A program made the translations under genes and the position numbers. Positions 49,875 through 63,431 of a stretch of 64,000 nucleotides of DNA are shown piece by piece. The notes under the pieces were generated by a model. That model saw nothing but the letters and a program-made list of their open reading frames with translations, was not told the DNA's origin and did not search any database. Position 1 is the first letter of the stretch. Every line of letters starts with the position of its first letter. The stretch comes from Apis mellifera (taxonomy: Eukaryota; Arthropoda; Insecta; Hymenoptera; Apidae): positions 481,001 through 545,000 of the forward strand of contig NC_037641.1 in NCBI RefSeq assembly GCF_003254395.2. Reading direction: 5' to 3'.

Positions 49875-52800
49875 TATAAAATTCACACAATAAAATATCA
49901 TACTATATATATATAGATGAAAAAATATGTAATATAATTATTTTTAGAATGAAATATTTATGTAATTAATTTTTTTAAAAATTCTATAAGATATGATATG
50001 ATATGATATGATTTATATATGTATATGATGTAACATATAATCTTAAATCTATATGAACAAAATTATTTTTTTATAACTATTTCGTTTTTTCTTTTTTTTC
50101 TGTTCTATATTTTTAAATTTAAGAATCTAATTGCCGTAGAAAATTATTAAAATCTTTATTCCATTATAAAATTGTTCATTTCATTAGCATTATATAATAT
50201 AAAAAGATTTATCACAAATAAAAATCCTTTCAAAAAGACAGCAATGACATTTAATTTTAAATATAATGATTTGTTCATGAAGAAATAATTAGATATAAAT
50301 TAATTAGATATAATAAATTGATTCAAAATAAATTACTTTATTCAGATTGTTGATGATTAATAAAAAAAAAAAATAAAATAGACTTTAAAAAAATTAGTTA
50401 ATTATCTTTTAATATTGAAAATATTCAATCCTATTTTTCGAATAACATAAAATACTTATTTATTGAATAAAATAAATTTTCTCATTTCGATACAACATAA
50501 GTATCAATAACGATTATAGAGTTATTTTTAGACATAATTGCAACATTCGTTTTCATTTGATATTTAATTAATTAATAATAGAGTTATTTATTTCTTTTCT
50601 GTCTGGAAAACGACTGATTTGAAAGCAAAAACATGATTATGATTTCATCATATAAACTTTTTCACTTGTCGATTTAACAAATTTATTGCTTCTGAACAAT
50701 CTAATAATTTCTTCATAATAAAAAATGAACATTGTTTATATTATCATTGAAATGTTATTTATTCTTTTTTTAAATTTTTATAAGAATTTTTTACTGTAAT
50801 ATTATATAACAATTTTTATTTAAGAATCAATAATATTTAGAAAACAAACTTTCAATAATTTCAATTTCAGTAATTTTTTAATATGTTGTAGAAATCAATA
50901 TTTTGAATAACTTTTTTTATAAGCAAGTATATATAATCTATGATATGTAATTTAGCTGAAAGATTGGATATAAACCATTTAATAAGAAAAGATATTAATT
51001 AGAATATATTTTATGTTTTTAAAATGCTTGATCTTAGAAAAAAACTAAAAATGTTTCGTTAATTCGTTTTCTAAGATTTAAATAAAATATATGGAAAATA
51101 ATAGAATATATTAAAACAAGATAATTGAATTCAATATTTAACATATGAGAAATGATTTCATAAAAAATTTTTTCATATGTAAATAGTATAGAAATATATT
51201 TTTATAAAAGAAAATAATTTTATTATATTTACAGTACTTATTTTTTAGCTAGATCTGAAATTATACTCTCATCCAGACATTCAGATTATTTTATTATGTA
51301 TAGAATTCAATTATTCTTTTTCTCAAAATTTATGATTATTTTTTATTTTATTCTTTTTAATATTATAAATCTATATGTATTTATATTTGCAAATATATAT
51401 TTTTTATTTAAATATTAGTTAAGTTTCTGATGTATTTATTATTCTAAATATGAGCTATCTCATTTGGAATGGAATATTCTACACGTAATTTTCATTCGAT
51501 CTTAATTTTTACAAATTTACAAATTTTATTATTACATTGAATGCATCGTCTATCGTGATTATATACATCATATCGTGACAGTAAATATGCGACCAACTTT
51601 ATCTATTATTTTTAAACATTACTTATAAACATATACTTATAAACATAAAGATATCCAAAAATTTTTTTTGAATTTTTATAACGATGTCAAAAAGTTATTT
51701 TTTATAGATTTTGATAGACTTATGAAATGAATATGAAATATTTTAATCTCAACTCATATCAAACTTTCTACAGAATTATGAAATTAATAAAATAAAATAT
51801 AAAATTCCAAATAATTAAAATGATCTAAGTTATAACAATATTCTTATCATTGTTCCTTTGATTATTATAATTTAAGTTGTTCAAAGTTATTTTATTTTAT
51901 TTTCATATTTCATGGATTCAAAATAAGGACTTTTGGAATGAAAATGAAATAATCAAAATATTGATTATTATATAATTATTAATTATCAATATTTATAATT
52001 ATTATACATATTATGGTTATTGATTATATTGATTATATTGATTATTATATTTATCTGAATTAAAAATTATTTACAGTATAAAATAATAATATAATTGATA
52101 AAAGATATTAAATTATATATGTTTTTGAAATCGAAAATATTTCAGAATTTATTTTCTAATACAATTTATTTTTTTATATTGTGTTCTCAAATTTTAAATT
52201 TGATTACAAAAAATTCTACAATTGATGTTTAATTAGTAAAAAAATTTAAATAATCGTTTTGTCCATATCAGCTTTTTATCGCGATTATTTTTATACATAT
52301 CGATCATTGTCCTAGGAGAGCTTTCTCCTCTCCATTGTTTCTGGAACAGAACAACATGCTAAAACAAGACAAAAACAATTTAAAAAAAGAAAATTATATC
52401 GCGATTGTATTAAACAATAAGAATCTAAATTATTATTTTTATTAAATTTTTTTTGTAGAAATATTAATAAATATACTAAAAAATATTTCAATTATTTAGT
52501 TTAAATTTCAAATTACAATATTAAGTTGCAATAAATATATATATATTACATGATATAATAATGATTACAAATTGTAAATTTAAATTATTATTTAGAAAAT
52601 TATTATTATTTTTTTCTTATGATTGTATTAAAATAAAATATACGATTTTTCGATATTCAATCGATAATTAATTTTATAAATAATTGCATCCTATAATCAA
52701 TAAGATGCGATATATTATAAATTTAAAAAAATTAGTTTTTCTTATTTATTTATTTATTTATTTATTTTACATATATTATTACATATATTGTAATAATATA

Positions 52801-53055
52801 TGTAATAAAGGAGAAAAACAAAATGAAAATATAAAAAAAAAGCACAAAAGTAAGCTTTATTTAAATTTTCGATTTAATAGTTACACGATTATAAATAATG
52901 AAACGAGAAAAACAGTGTTCTCAATATCAATCAATTAAATAATCTAAGAAATTTAGAAGTTTAAATTAATAATTATTCATTTCATCAGTTTCAAAGAAAA
53001 CTAGAACGAAATGTTATGTATTCTTTTTTCTCTTTTATATTGATCTTCTGATTAT
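49875..53055. other. A+T-rich spacer
   Basis: No gene is seen. It includes GATTATATT iterations near 52021-52045, a GGAGAG-CTTT-CTCCTCTCC dyad-like string near 52316-52335 and a (TTTA)n run at 52742-52766. The 84-codon plus-strand frame at 52684-52938 starts with TTG, reads through the TTTA tract and is not supported. Confidence 0.55.
49988..50012. repeat. Five-base tandem repeat (GATAT)n
   Basis: Four to five units of ATATG/GATAT. Confidence 0.85.
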
Positions 53056-53175
53056 TTACTTATAAGCATTTAGCTCGATTTTAATCCTGTTTACCATTTC
53101 GAGTATATGCGATTCTTTTGATCTCGAGCTATTTTTGGTCTCCAAATCTAATAATGTTTTCCAACTTATTTTAAA
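53056..53175 (-). pseudogene. Short coding-like segment, minus strand
   Basis: The minus strand reads FKISWKTLLDLETKNSSRSK then ESHILEMVNRIKIELNAYK to a TAA at 53056-53058. A possible acceptor (AAAATAAG|TTGG) is poor in pyrimidines. The text is polar and helical, consistent with a C-terminal fragment of some protein, but 39 residues are too few to name. The surrounding DNA (about 53030-53200) is slightly richer in G+C than the rest. Confidence 0.25.
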
Positions 53176-54639
53176 TTACAGTCCTCTTTTACAATATTCA
53201 AATAATAACTCGTAATATGAGGTGAGGAAAAATAGAAAGATTAATTTAGTTTTTTATTACAACAAAATGAGTAACAAGAAAATTACAAAAAATATGATTA
53301 AATTTTCAGACAAAAATTATTTCTTTCCAAAGGACTATAAAAACATTTATTAATTATTTATACAATTAAAAAAAAAAGTTATAAATTAATAATTTTTTTT
53401 AAATTTATTTTTCAACGTAAAGTTTTAATCAACAGTCTAAATAATTATACGATGGTATAAAAAAAAATACTTTTTATTTTTAATAATTATAATTTTATAA
53501 TTGTTTTTAAATAAATTTTAAAAAAACTTTGTTATGTTATTCATTTTCCTTACTAAATTTTCAAAAATTGAGAAATTTATATCATACTTCTGTCTTTTAT
53601 TAAATTGCTGATTTCCTTTCATATGTAAAATTATTACATTGGATCAATATACCAAATAAGAATAGAGAGAAAAAAGAAACTTATATGTATAGCTATTTTA
53701 TAAGATGTTTTACTTATTATTTTATACTTTAATAAATATAATAATAATAAATATTTACATAAACATTACATATTCTCAAAGTTTGATTTTTTTGAATTCT
53801 CGGATTAGAAATATTTTTTTGAAAGCGACACTACTTTTGAATTAAGTGGAAAGAAGATTTATGCAATATGACATAATAATACAATAATATTAAAATAAAT
53901 GTAAAAATTAATTGGCAATGGTAATAATTTATTTTGTGATCTTCTTATTTAGAAATTAATTATTTAGAAAAAAGATTTCTTTATTGATTTTAATAATTTT
54001 TTAGTATATTATAATAGATTTTGAATAACTTTTTTTATAGATATAATCACTCTTAATTTTCGAGATATTTAAAAAATTATAAAAAAAATTATTTATTTTT
54101 TCTCTATGTATTTATATGTTTATGACAATATGTGCATATATATATCGTCATAAACTTGTAATATTTCAAACTATATATGAGCTTGAACTATTATATAATG
54201 ACCACAATTATTCATTAACGAATTGATTCAATATTGAAAATAAAGAAGAAAAAAATATTAAAATAAAAATAAATTATTAAAATAATAATTATTGCTAATA
54301 TTGTCGATCATCTGTCGATCATCCAGGTGATCGAAGAAAAAAGTTTGATAGGATTTTTTATTTCATAAAAAAAAATTAAAATACTTAAAAAATTTATTAA
54401 TTATTTTGAATAATTATTAATTAAAAAATTTCTTAATTAATAATAAACGAAAATAAAATTTTTTAATAAATGAATAAAAAATTAGATCATTGATTTTTTT
54501 AATAAAATTGTACTTTTCAATTGAAACATTTAAGATAAAGGTATAAATTTTGTTTCCAAATGTAAACCTTCTTTTACTTTATATGTCAATTCTTAGTGTA
54601 TATAAAATATAAGTTAAATTTAGATAACAAAAGCTATAA
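53176..54639. other. A+T-rich spacer
   Basis: No gene is seen. A doubled TGTCGATCATC lies near 54302-54325. Confidence 0.55.
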
Positions 54640-55500
54640 AATGCGTGAGATTTAATGCCGATATTGGTAGAAATATTTAGAGAATTCGTAGAATCGTATC
54701 TTAAATACACTTTGGCATGACTAGAATGTGAGCGAGATCTTGAAAGAGATATTTTCAAGCCATGATAATGACAATCAACATCATTCTACTCTACTACTAG
54801 AAAGTTTATTATAATAAACTTATTATTATATATAAATTTACTATACATGATCAATTTTTTGAAAACAATGGACAAGCTCTATAATATTCCTTTCCAGTCT
54901 AATTTTAAAAATTTTCCCAAATTGGAAATGTCACATTATTAGGAAATTGATCCATGTATCAAAGAATGTTATCTGCCAAGATGAACGTTCAAAAAACACA
55001 AAAATTTTTAAAAATTTAAAAAAAATCAAAAGTTTGTTAACTTTTAAATAAAGTTTTAAATAAAATTTTAAAACTTTATAAATTTAACGAACTTCAATTC
55101 AAATGAATTTCCATTTGTATACAAATATTTGAATATTTTTAATATTTTATAATAAATCATTTTTATTATTACATAATGCGAATTGTATCATAATATATAT
55201 TCATTATGAAACAGTATTGGAAAGTATATTATGGAAAAATATGGAATATTTTAATATTATATAATTTAATGTTGTTAATATTAAACTCGGTACGATGGAA
55301 ATGAGGCAGCTGTGGTCCATTGATATCAAGAATTACATCAAAGTTGCATTAATAGCAAAGAATTTCAAACTTTGACTACTCGTGCAACACATTCTAATGT
55401 CCACAGGAGCGAAGATAGATCACGATACCTGATTATCGAAGACTGTCACAATGTCAATTGCACAATGTCAACGATAAAAAAAAACTGTATCATTAACATT
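54640..55500. other. Two weak GC-richer patches with short frames
   Basis: Patch 1 (about 54640-54985) has a 31-codon plus-strand ATG frame (MINFLKTMDKLYNIPFQSNF onward, from 54848). Patch 2 (about 55290-55490) has a plus-strand frame with ATG near 55303 (MEMRQLWSIDIKNYIKVALI onward) that stops after 26 codons. Neither has splice support, and the DNA between is A+T-rich. They may be decayed fragments or conserved elements. Confidence 0.22.
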
Positions 55501-58249
55501 TGCAATATTGACTATGTTTAAAGTAAGTCTCAATATAAGATAACATGATTAATTATTAATTTAAAATTTAAATTATTGATAAAATAAAATATTTATATTA
55601 ATAATAAATGTTATTTTATTTTAATATTAATCGGACGATAGTGCATTTCAAAGATATATAGTATATAGATTATATCTGTACAAATATGGATATATCTTCA
55701 GGATGTATAACTTGTTACAGCAAAAAATGGATAGATTAGTTTTATTTGTCATAAAAAAATTAATCATGATTAATTATTATTATTTTTATATTTTTAAAAA
55801 TAATTCAAAATTCTCTTCTGAATTTTAAGTGATCAGCTGACTCTCCATGATATTATATTGTATATATTATTTAATGATATTTTATTTATAATCTATTTAA
55901 TGTTTAAATTTGTTAAGAATATTTATTTTCGTTAATATTAGAAAATAAGATAATATAGAAAAATATCCAAAAGATTATTCAGTAGCATATTAACTTAGCA
56001 TATAAACTTTGAATTAAATGTTCAATAAATGATTGTTTTTAATTTAATATTAGAAAAATTTTATATTTTTTTTTTTTTACATTTCTTTTTATAATTTTTT
56101 TATTCAGTTTGAATGGCGAATAAATTCAATTTATTCGTCTTATATGAATAACAATTAATTAGTTTACTTATCATCAATTTAATTCGATAATTAAAAATAA
56201 TAATTAATTCAATTTTTTATCAATAAAAAAAATATTTGTTATATTCAACATACTTTTTTTTCCATATATTATTTGGATTTGTTTGTGCTTGATCGACGGC
56301 ACGAAGCCAACACTACAATGTCTACTTTCCAGTTAGTTCCGTGTTTAGCGTTTTTTGTTAATAACTCTTTAACGAAATTGTAACGAAAGTTTTTACAAAA
56401 GAGAATGTTTAAAATCTAAGGAATCTTCAATTTACAAATATTTTCACGTTTTTAGAAGAAGAAAACAAATATATATAGATATATAGAATAAATAAGTAAT
56501 TATCGCATTCTTACACAGAATAATTCTAGGATAATTTCAAATTATATGTCCATTTGAAAATAATTGCAAGAATTTTTATTTTCAAATAAATGTCAGATTA
56601 AAATCATAAAAATTTTAAGATATCACTAATAAAAAATGATAGATAATATTACAAATCATAAAATTAAGATGTAAATTTAGCAAATTAATTAATGTACAAA
56701 TATTTTTCTTATTAATGAAACATTAATTTATTTATTCTCATAATAAAATGTTCACTTAAAATACATATAATACATTAATAGTTATTTGAATTTTTTTCAT
56801 TTTTAAACTTTTATTCAAAGATTTATGTAAAGTCATTTATTTTTAAGTTATATTAATATATTACATTATATTATATTATATTAATATATAATAATAAAAT
56901 TAATGCATATTTTAAAAAATAAATGTTAAAATATAATAATTAATAATCACTTTAATTTGTTATTTAAAAAATTTTTTATTTTTAGATTGTATAATTTCTT
57001 AAATATTTTTATTTAATGCTGTTTATAAACAAATATATCCTTTCTGATTTTAACTGTGTTAATCATCTAATGCAGGCTTATTTAATTTAAATACACATTT
57101 AATTTAAATTAACAGAAATGCATCTATTCCAAATCTAATTTAAGTGTGGTAATGTAAAAATTAAGCAATTTCTTAATATAATTATAATTCATTTTTATTA
57201 TATTATATTACTATAAAATATATGTATATTGAATAAAATAATACATAAACATTTTTCTATGTATATACACATTTTCATTATAATAACTTCATTTACAATG
57301 TATATAATATAATTATATAAAAAATTAAAGTGAAATTAAATATATAAGACAAAATTTAATTTGAATAATCAATTTCTAATAACATAATTATATTACATAA
57401 TGAAATAGCTACAAAAATAAGAAAGTATTATGATTATGTATCTAATCATTTAATTTTTTTCTAAAATTAATTTTCGAAATTATAAATATAAGATTATATA
57501 TTACATAATATATATAATAATATATAATATAATTATATTATATAATTATATTATTAATTATTTTATAATTATAATTATATATTATAAAATATTGCAACAT
57601 AATAAATATAATAATCTAAAAAAATAAAAAAAATGAATATCGAATAAAATATTTATTATATGGAATAATGTCTCTGAAGAATATTAATTAAATAATTGAA
57701 GTAAATATTATTTCTACAATATATTCCAAAATCCAGAAAATAGATCAATTTCAAATTTTAAATTATTTTAGATTATAGATTTAGAATAGTACTTACTTTT
57801 ATTGCTGTGCCTAGTATTTATTTTCAAGCGTGTTTTTAACTGCAAAAAATAAATGGAATAAAATTCTGTTTATAGGATAATTTATTTTGCTATACTCGAA
57901 ATAGAATTTCCAATCATTTTTTCTTAAAAATAATCTAGTTTCTCGAGTCGAACAATAAAAAATCAAAAATATCTAGAACTTATATAACATAGAATTTACA
58001 TAGAAATTAAAGTCTCAATGCTTATAATTTATTGCAATACAAGTATAGCATACAAGATAGTAAGAAAAGGTTTTACTTTTCTCCGTCAATATTTAATTTT
58101 ATTTAAAATAATATTTTACAAATTTATAAAAAATCATAAAAATAATAAAATCTATAAAATCATAAAATGATATTATTGATTTTCCTGCACGAATGAAATA
58201 GACAATTTGATTTTTGATGTAAGAAATTTATATTAATTGATTAAAATAA
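55501..58249. other. A+T-rich spacer
   Basis: No gene is seen. A small richer patch at 56285-56400 (GATCGACGGCACGAAGCC) includes a 21-codon ATG frame that I do not credit. Confidence 0.5.
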
Positions 58250-58281
58250 CATGTTACAGACATGTTATCATTGTGATTCGA

Positions 58282-58548
58282 ATGTGGAATCGAGACTACG
58301 ACCATTACTTCACGGAACTTTCATTTTTATATAGTTTGCTACGTGATTCACAATAAGTGAGTCTAGTTCGTATATCCTACATCGTTTATATCCTGTTATG
58401 TCCATTGTTGTTCAATATCCTGTCGGTAGTTATCAGACAACTTTACTTCATATTGCTGAAATATTATTTTAATTTTCAAAAAATTTTCAAAAAATTTTTT
58501 TATTTTTTTTTTTATTCTTCGAATTTAAAAAAGTATACGAAATTTTAA
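58282..58548 (+). pseudogene. Coding-like frame with one stop and a hydrophobic segment
   Basis: The plus strand has ATG at 58282 and reads MWNRDYDHYFTELSFLYSLL then RDSQ, hits TAA at 58354, and continues in the same frame VSLVRISYIVYILLCPLLFN then ILSVVIRQLYFILLKYYFNF into Phe/Lys-rich text ending at 58548. The stop overlaps ATAA|GTGAGT, a strong donor at 58357, so the upstream part could instead be an exon in another frame. The hydrophobic block would suit one or two membrane segments. A decayed membrane-protein fragment is possible; no family is assigned. Confidence 0.3.
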
Positions 58549-59529
58549 AAATATATTATTGATATATAAAGATCATACAATATTATTGAAATAAAATTTT
58601 TAATATCAGCTAATCAAATCAATCTTAATTTTTTATAATGAAAAATAAAAAATAAATTATTAAAAAATTAAAAAATTTATTATATATTTTAATTTCATAT
58701 TTTAATTATGATGTTTAATTAATAGATCCATATTTTAGTTAAAAAATTATTAGTTATTAATTCCATATATTATAATATCATCTATAATTATAATATTATT
58801 TAAAATTAAAATTTGTAAATTATTTGCTGTATAAATAATATTTTTATATTAAAAGGAGATTTAATTTGATATTATTAATTTCATTGCAACATATAAAAAA
58901 TTTATGAAGATTAAGTTTATTTTTTATGGAATCATATATTTTTTATATAAATTATATAATAATACAGATATATATATTATTATGTCTTCTACTATAAAAA
59001 AATATTAAGACATTTATAATAAAAAATGTATTAATTTAGAGAAAATTTTAATTTAAATCTTGTATCATATGAAAGATACAAAGCTATATTTCTATTTATG
59101 TTATATATATTTTTTATTTTCTTGTTTTTCATATGATAAATATTATAAAATTTCAATTAATATATTTTCTGAATTAATAACTTTTTACACATAATTTATT
59201 TTATTATAAATTAATTTATTGTAAATTATTTAATTTGTTGTAATGAATGACATATGATGAACAATATATAAAAAAAATTATATCTATTAAAAAATATATG
59301 ATTCTATCTAATATGAATGTAATATGTAATAAAAGCAAATAAAAAAAAAATTCATTTTTGATAAAATTATATTCAATGTTAAAAAATTATTATTGCATTT
59401 CATTCATATATATATATATCATCGAAAAAAAAACAAATAAATAAAAAATAAATAAAAACAATAGTCATCAACGATTATAAAAAATTATCCCAAAAAATTC
59501 ACCGAAAATCCAAAATAAAAAAAACCCTA
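58549..59529. other. A+T-rich spacer
   Basis: No gene is seen. Confidence 0.55.
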
Positions 59530-59740
59530 TTCATTAAAGAAACAACGAAATGGCCAACGACGCATCCAGGCGCGAAAAAAATAAGACCTTGCTCTCGTTG
59601 TGAAAGTAATCGTAACCAAGCTATTACGAGGAACGTGTGTCCTCTCACTTTCTATATACACACCCGTGCAATGAGCCATACTGAGATTGAATTACACCAA
59701 ACAGAAGAATATTAACACGATAAAAGATGGCTATTAATTA
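59530..59740. promoter_or_regulatory. GC-richer island
   Basis: It contains CGACGCATCCAGGCGCG and ACGAGGAACGTGTGTCC. A 17-codon frame MANDASRREKNKTLLSL starts at 59550 in a good context (ACGAAATGG) but is very short. Candidate regulatory element or 5' exon. Confidence 0.28.
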
Positions 59741-62283
59741 GAAGGTTACAATTTCTTAAAACATAGACAATTTTTTCTTTTTTGATTTTTTCTTTCTTTT
59801 TATTTTTCTTTTGTCATTATTATTATTATTACTTATAATTTTTGTATAATGGAGAGAATATGACAAGAATGAAACATAGGTTGCGAATTTTCTTATAATA
59901 TATGAATGTAGAGAAATAGACAGCATGCAATGCAATTAGAGAACGGATGTGATTGAACTTTTATTATTATCGGAATGCAATATGATAGATTTAAACTTGT
60001 ATCGATATATTAAGAAAAATTGAAATTTTTTTTTAATGGATGTGGCTGGAATAAATTGTATGCTGGAATAAGTGTGTATAAATATTTATAATTGATAATT
60101 GTTTTTGAATAAATATATAATAAATTGATATACATGTATCTTTATATTATATGTATATATGAATTTATATATAATATTGTATATTATATTATTGTATGTT
60201 ATATATTTATATATAATAAAAGTATGAATTTAAATTAAATAACGATTTAGAAGTTAAATAACATTGAATTATTTTTATCAATTTATAATTTTTGTATTTT
60301 TGCATATAGAATAAAGTAGAAACATAGAAACAAAGAAGATAATATCTTATCTGATTTCATATTCTATATTCTGATATATCGATAACATAAAAAATTAAAA
60401 TTTAGAACTCTATAATTTGATGAGTGTAAGAATACGAGTATTCCATTAGTGGTACAAAACAGAAAATAAAAAAATAAATTGAAAAACAACCATTAATTTT
60501 TTTTTATCTGGATAATCAAATTGGATTTTTGAATAAATTAAGTTTGAAATTTTGTAAATAAAATAAGTTTTTTTATTCAAAAGTTAATTTTCGAAAAAAT
60601 TGAGTTTCAAAATTTTTCCAATTATATAATTGTTCAATCTTGATTTTTTCAAAAATAAGGACTTAAATAATAAAATTTTATTTTACATTTTTTCACAATA
60701 ACATGTTATTAATAATTTATTCGTATCTAAACGATAATAGAAAAAAAATTGAAGTATTTGAAATAAATCAAAAAATGCAATCAATTCAAAGTGTTCATAT
60801 CAATTGTACAATTGAACTATTATCTTTTTTTTTAACATTTTTAACATTTTTTTAACATTTTAATTTTTTTATTGTAGTAACTTAATATTTTAAACCCAAC
60901 TAAAAAAAAAAAGAAAAACAACATTAATAATTAATACATTGTCTAAATAATTATCATAAAATCAAAATTAAAACGCATTAAATAATAAAATACTTATTTT
61001 CTTATTATCTGAAAAAATAATATTAATAAATATTTGAGAATATAAGAATTGATTCCTTGATTCTTTCTTTTATTTCACATGTTTTATTGGATTGTGAGAA
61101 GCGAGAAAGAAAAATATTTCTTCTAAAATGAAAAAAAAAAAGAATACAAAAAAGTATTCGCATTTTCTTTTATGATACATATCTTAAGTTTTAAAAAGAA
61201 TATGTGTATTTCAAAACTTTCAGAAAAGAAGTTATAGAAATTAATAAAAATATTAATTGAAACCAACATTAATATTTGTAACGAACAATAAAATTTTATA
61301 TATATTTATATATAATATAATATAAAATTTAATTCTCAAATTCGGCAATACAATATTTCTATATGCTCACATTGGCCTTTTTTTTATTTATTTTTGATTT
61401 CTGCAATAATTCTATCGCTATTCTTTTTTTATATTTATTCTTCTTTTCTTACATCTTTTTATCTATAAAGAAATTAAATAGTGTTTCCACTACATATTTT
61501 TTAATAGTCAATAATTCAACTAAAATTTTATACATTTGCATATATATTTTTTTTATACGTTTATAATTTATAAGTATTTTTTTTTTAATTAAAAAAAAGA
61601 GAATCATTCTAGAATCTATATAATAATTTATATAATATGCCACAATATGTATATGGTATATATTTTTATTTATATATCTTATATTTTTATATACTTAATT
61701 ATAAGCTTACACTTCAAAAAATATTTTATAAATATTTTATATAAGAAATATATATAATAAATATAAAAATATATATAGACTACAATTATAATTATCTTAT
61801 TTTGTAATTAGTTTATGTCTTAATACTTAGATTTATCTAATAAAATTTAATTAAAAAATCATATGTTAATCTTAGGATTTTGTATCTAATATTCAATTAC
61901 TTCTTGTATCTTACATGAAAATTTGTTTCGTGTAAAATCGAGTTTTTTGAAATTCATTTTCATGATTTGTTTTTATTCAATATAATGATGAGTAAATAAA
62001 TAATTAGTAAAAAAATAAATAATATAATGATATAATAAAAAATTTATTATTATTTTTAAATCTTAATATTTACTTATTATTTGTTTTCTCTTAATATCTC
62101 ATTCATTTTCTTTTATTCTATTTAAGATATCCAGTTATTTCTGCTTAGATAATTATGCATTCTTGTTCAAATCTTTAAATAAATCAAATAATTGCATGTT
62201 AGATATAAGTTAAAAGATTATAATTTTTGTCAACTTCTGTTTGTTGTCTATTTATATTATACTACTTAATAAGTAACGCCATC
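59741..62283. other. A+T-rich spacer
   Basis: No gene is seen. The overlapping frames at 61363-61643 on both strands are complementary A/T-rich noise. Confidence 0.55.
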
Positions 62284-62821
62284 TCTGTAAAAAGAAATGA
62301 AACTTGTCGATTACTGTTACCAATAAGAAAATTAATTTTTTACTCATTTTCATTAAATATTTTCTTGAGAAATATTAAATTTTTCTTATTCTTATATATT
62401 ATTGATATTTGGTTGAACTATAGAACTATAAAACTATATGTAAATTGATTGTTGAATAGAATACTATCAGAATTATTTTTTAACATCATAAAATATTTGC
62501 AATTTTTTAAATTAATATTCACAAAAATTTTTTAACAATTTTTTAAATAAATGAATATTCTAAAAAATAAATTGAATATTATTGTTAAATAATAAAATTA
62601 TAATTATTGTTAAAAAAGTTTAAGAAATTATTTTCAAAGAAATATTCTACTTTAAAAATAAATAATGGGAAAAAATATTATTAAATTATGATCTTATAAA
62701 ATAGAAAATTAATTAATTTTTTAAAAATAATATTTGAAGAGGAAGAGAAAAAAAATGATCTCATATAAAATTTTTTGTTTTGGGAATTTATTGATTTCCA
62801 AAATATTATTAAAAAATTTAC

Positions 62822-62983
62822 ATTGAAAAGTATGAATTCTACGACATATTGCATATAGATGTTATTAATATTATTAATACAACTATTTTCTTTATACTTA
62901 TCATCGTCGAATGTCAACTTAAATGAAGTAATCAATGATATAATAGCAGATATCAATAATCCAATGATTAAAAATTTGATCAT
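62822..62983 (-). CDS. Possible first exon of a small secreted protein
   Basis: ATG at 62983 opens MIKFLIIGLLISAIISLITS, which has the layout of a signal peptide (Lys, then a long hydrophobic run), followed by FKLTFDDDKYKENSCINNIN and further polar residues. A donor CAAT|GTAAAT at 62821 would end the exon after 54 codons in phase 0. A good acceptor further left, TTTCTTTTTACAG|AGATGG (exon from 62284), would add about ten codons to a stop, giving a peptide of about 64 residues. If unspliced, the frame runs for 100 codons into Phe/Asn-rich text. TATAATAAATC lies about 34 nt before the ATG. The family is unrecognised and a chance frame in A+T-rich DNA is not excluded. Confidence 0.3.
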
Positions 62984-63217
62984 TTGTTCTCAAGAAATTA
63001 AAAATATTTGATTTATTATATATTATATGTTACAAATGTTGATTTAATAATGTTGTTTATATAAATTTGAATTAATATAATAAATTTAATCTATTATATT
63101 ATAATATATAATATTATAATATAACATTATATAATAGAATATAAAATCTATTATAATAGATTAAATAAATTATTTTATCTTTAAATAAATTATTCGAATT
63201 GATATTTTTATTTTTAG

Positions 63218-63431
63218 AAGAATATCAAAAACAATTAGAAAAAATCAATGTGCAAGTAAAAATATTTATTGTATAATTATTGTGGCAAATGCTATTATTT
63301 TGAATATGCTTCAAATAAACAATCTTGTATTAAATATTACAATGAAAAATTATAAAGAATTAATTAAAGATTTTAAAAATTCTGAGAATAAATTGTTATT
63401 ACGTTATGCTGTTGTTATTACATCAATGTAA
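63218..63431 (+). other. Exon-like frame after a good acceptor, doubtful
   Basis: TATTTTTATTTTTAG at 63203-63217 is a fine acceptor. One frame is then open for 70 codons (ending ...KLLLRYAVVITSM, stop at 63429), and another begins EYQKQLEKINVQ and meets a possible donor GTAAAA. Codons are A/T-rich, so chance is a serious alternative. A terminal exon of an unseen plus-strand gene is possible. Confidence 0.2.

Noticed and set aside
52684..52938. 84-codon plus-strand frame
   Set aside because: It starts with TTG and passes through a (TTTA)n microsatellite. Text such as YLFIYLFYIYYYIY is a repeat translation.
61363..61643. Opposed frames of 67 and 64 codons
   Set aside because: They are complementary readings of T-rich/A-rich runs; both give Phe/Ile or Lys/Ile strings.
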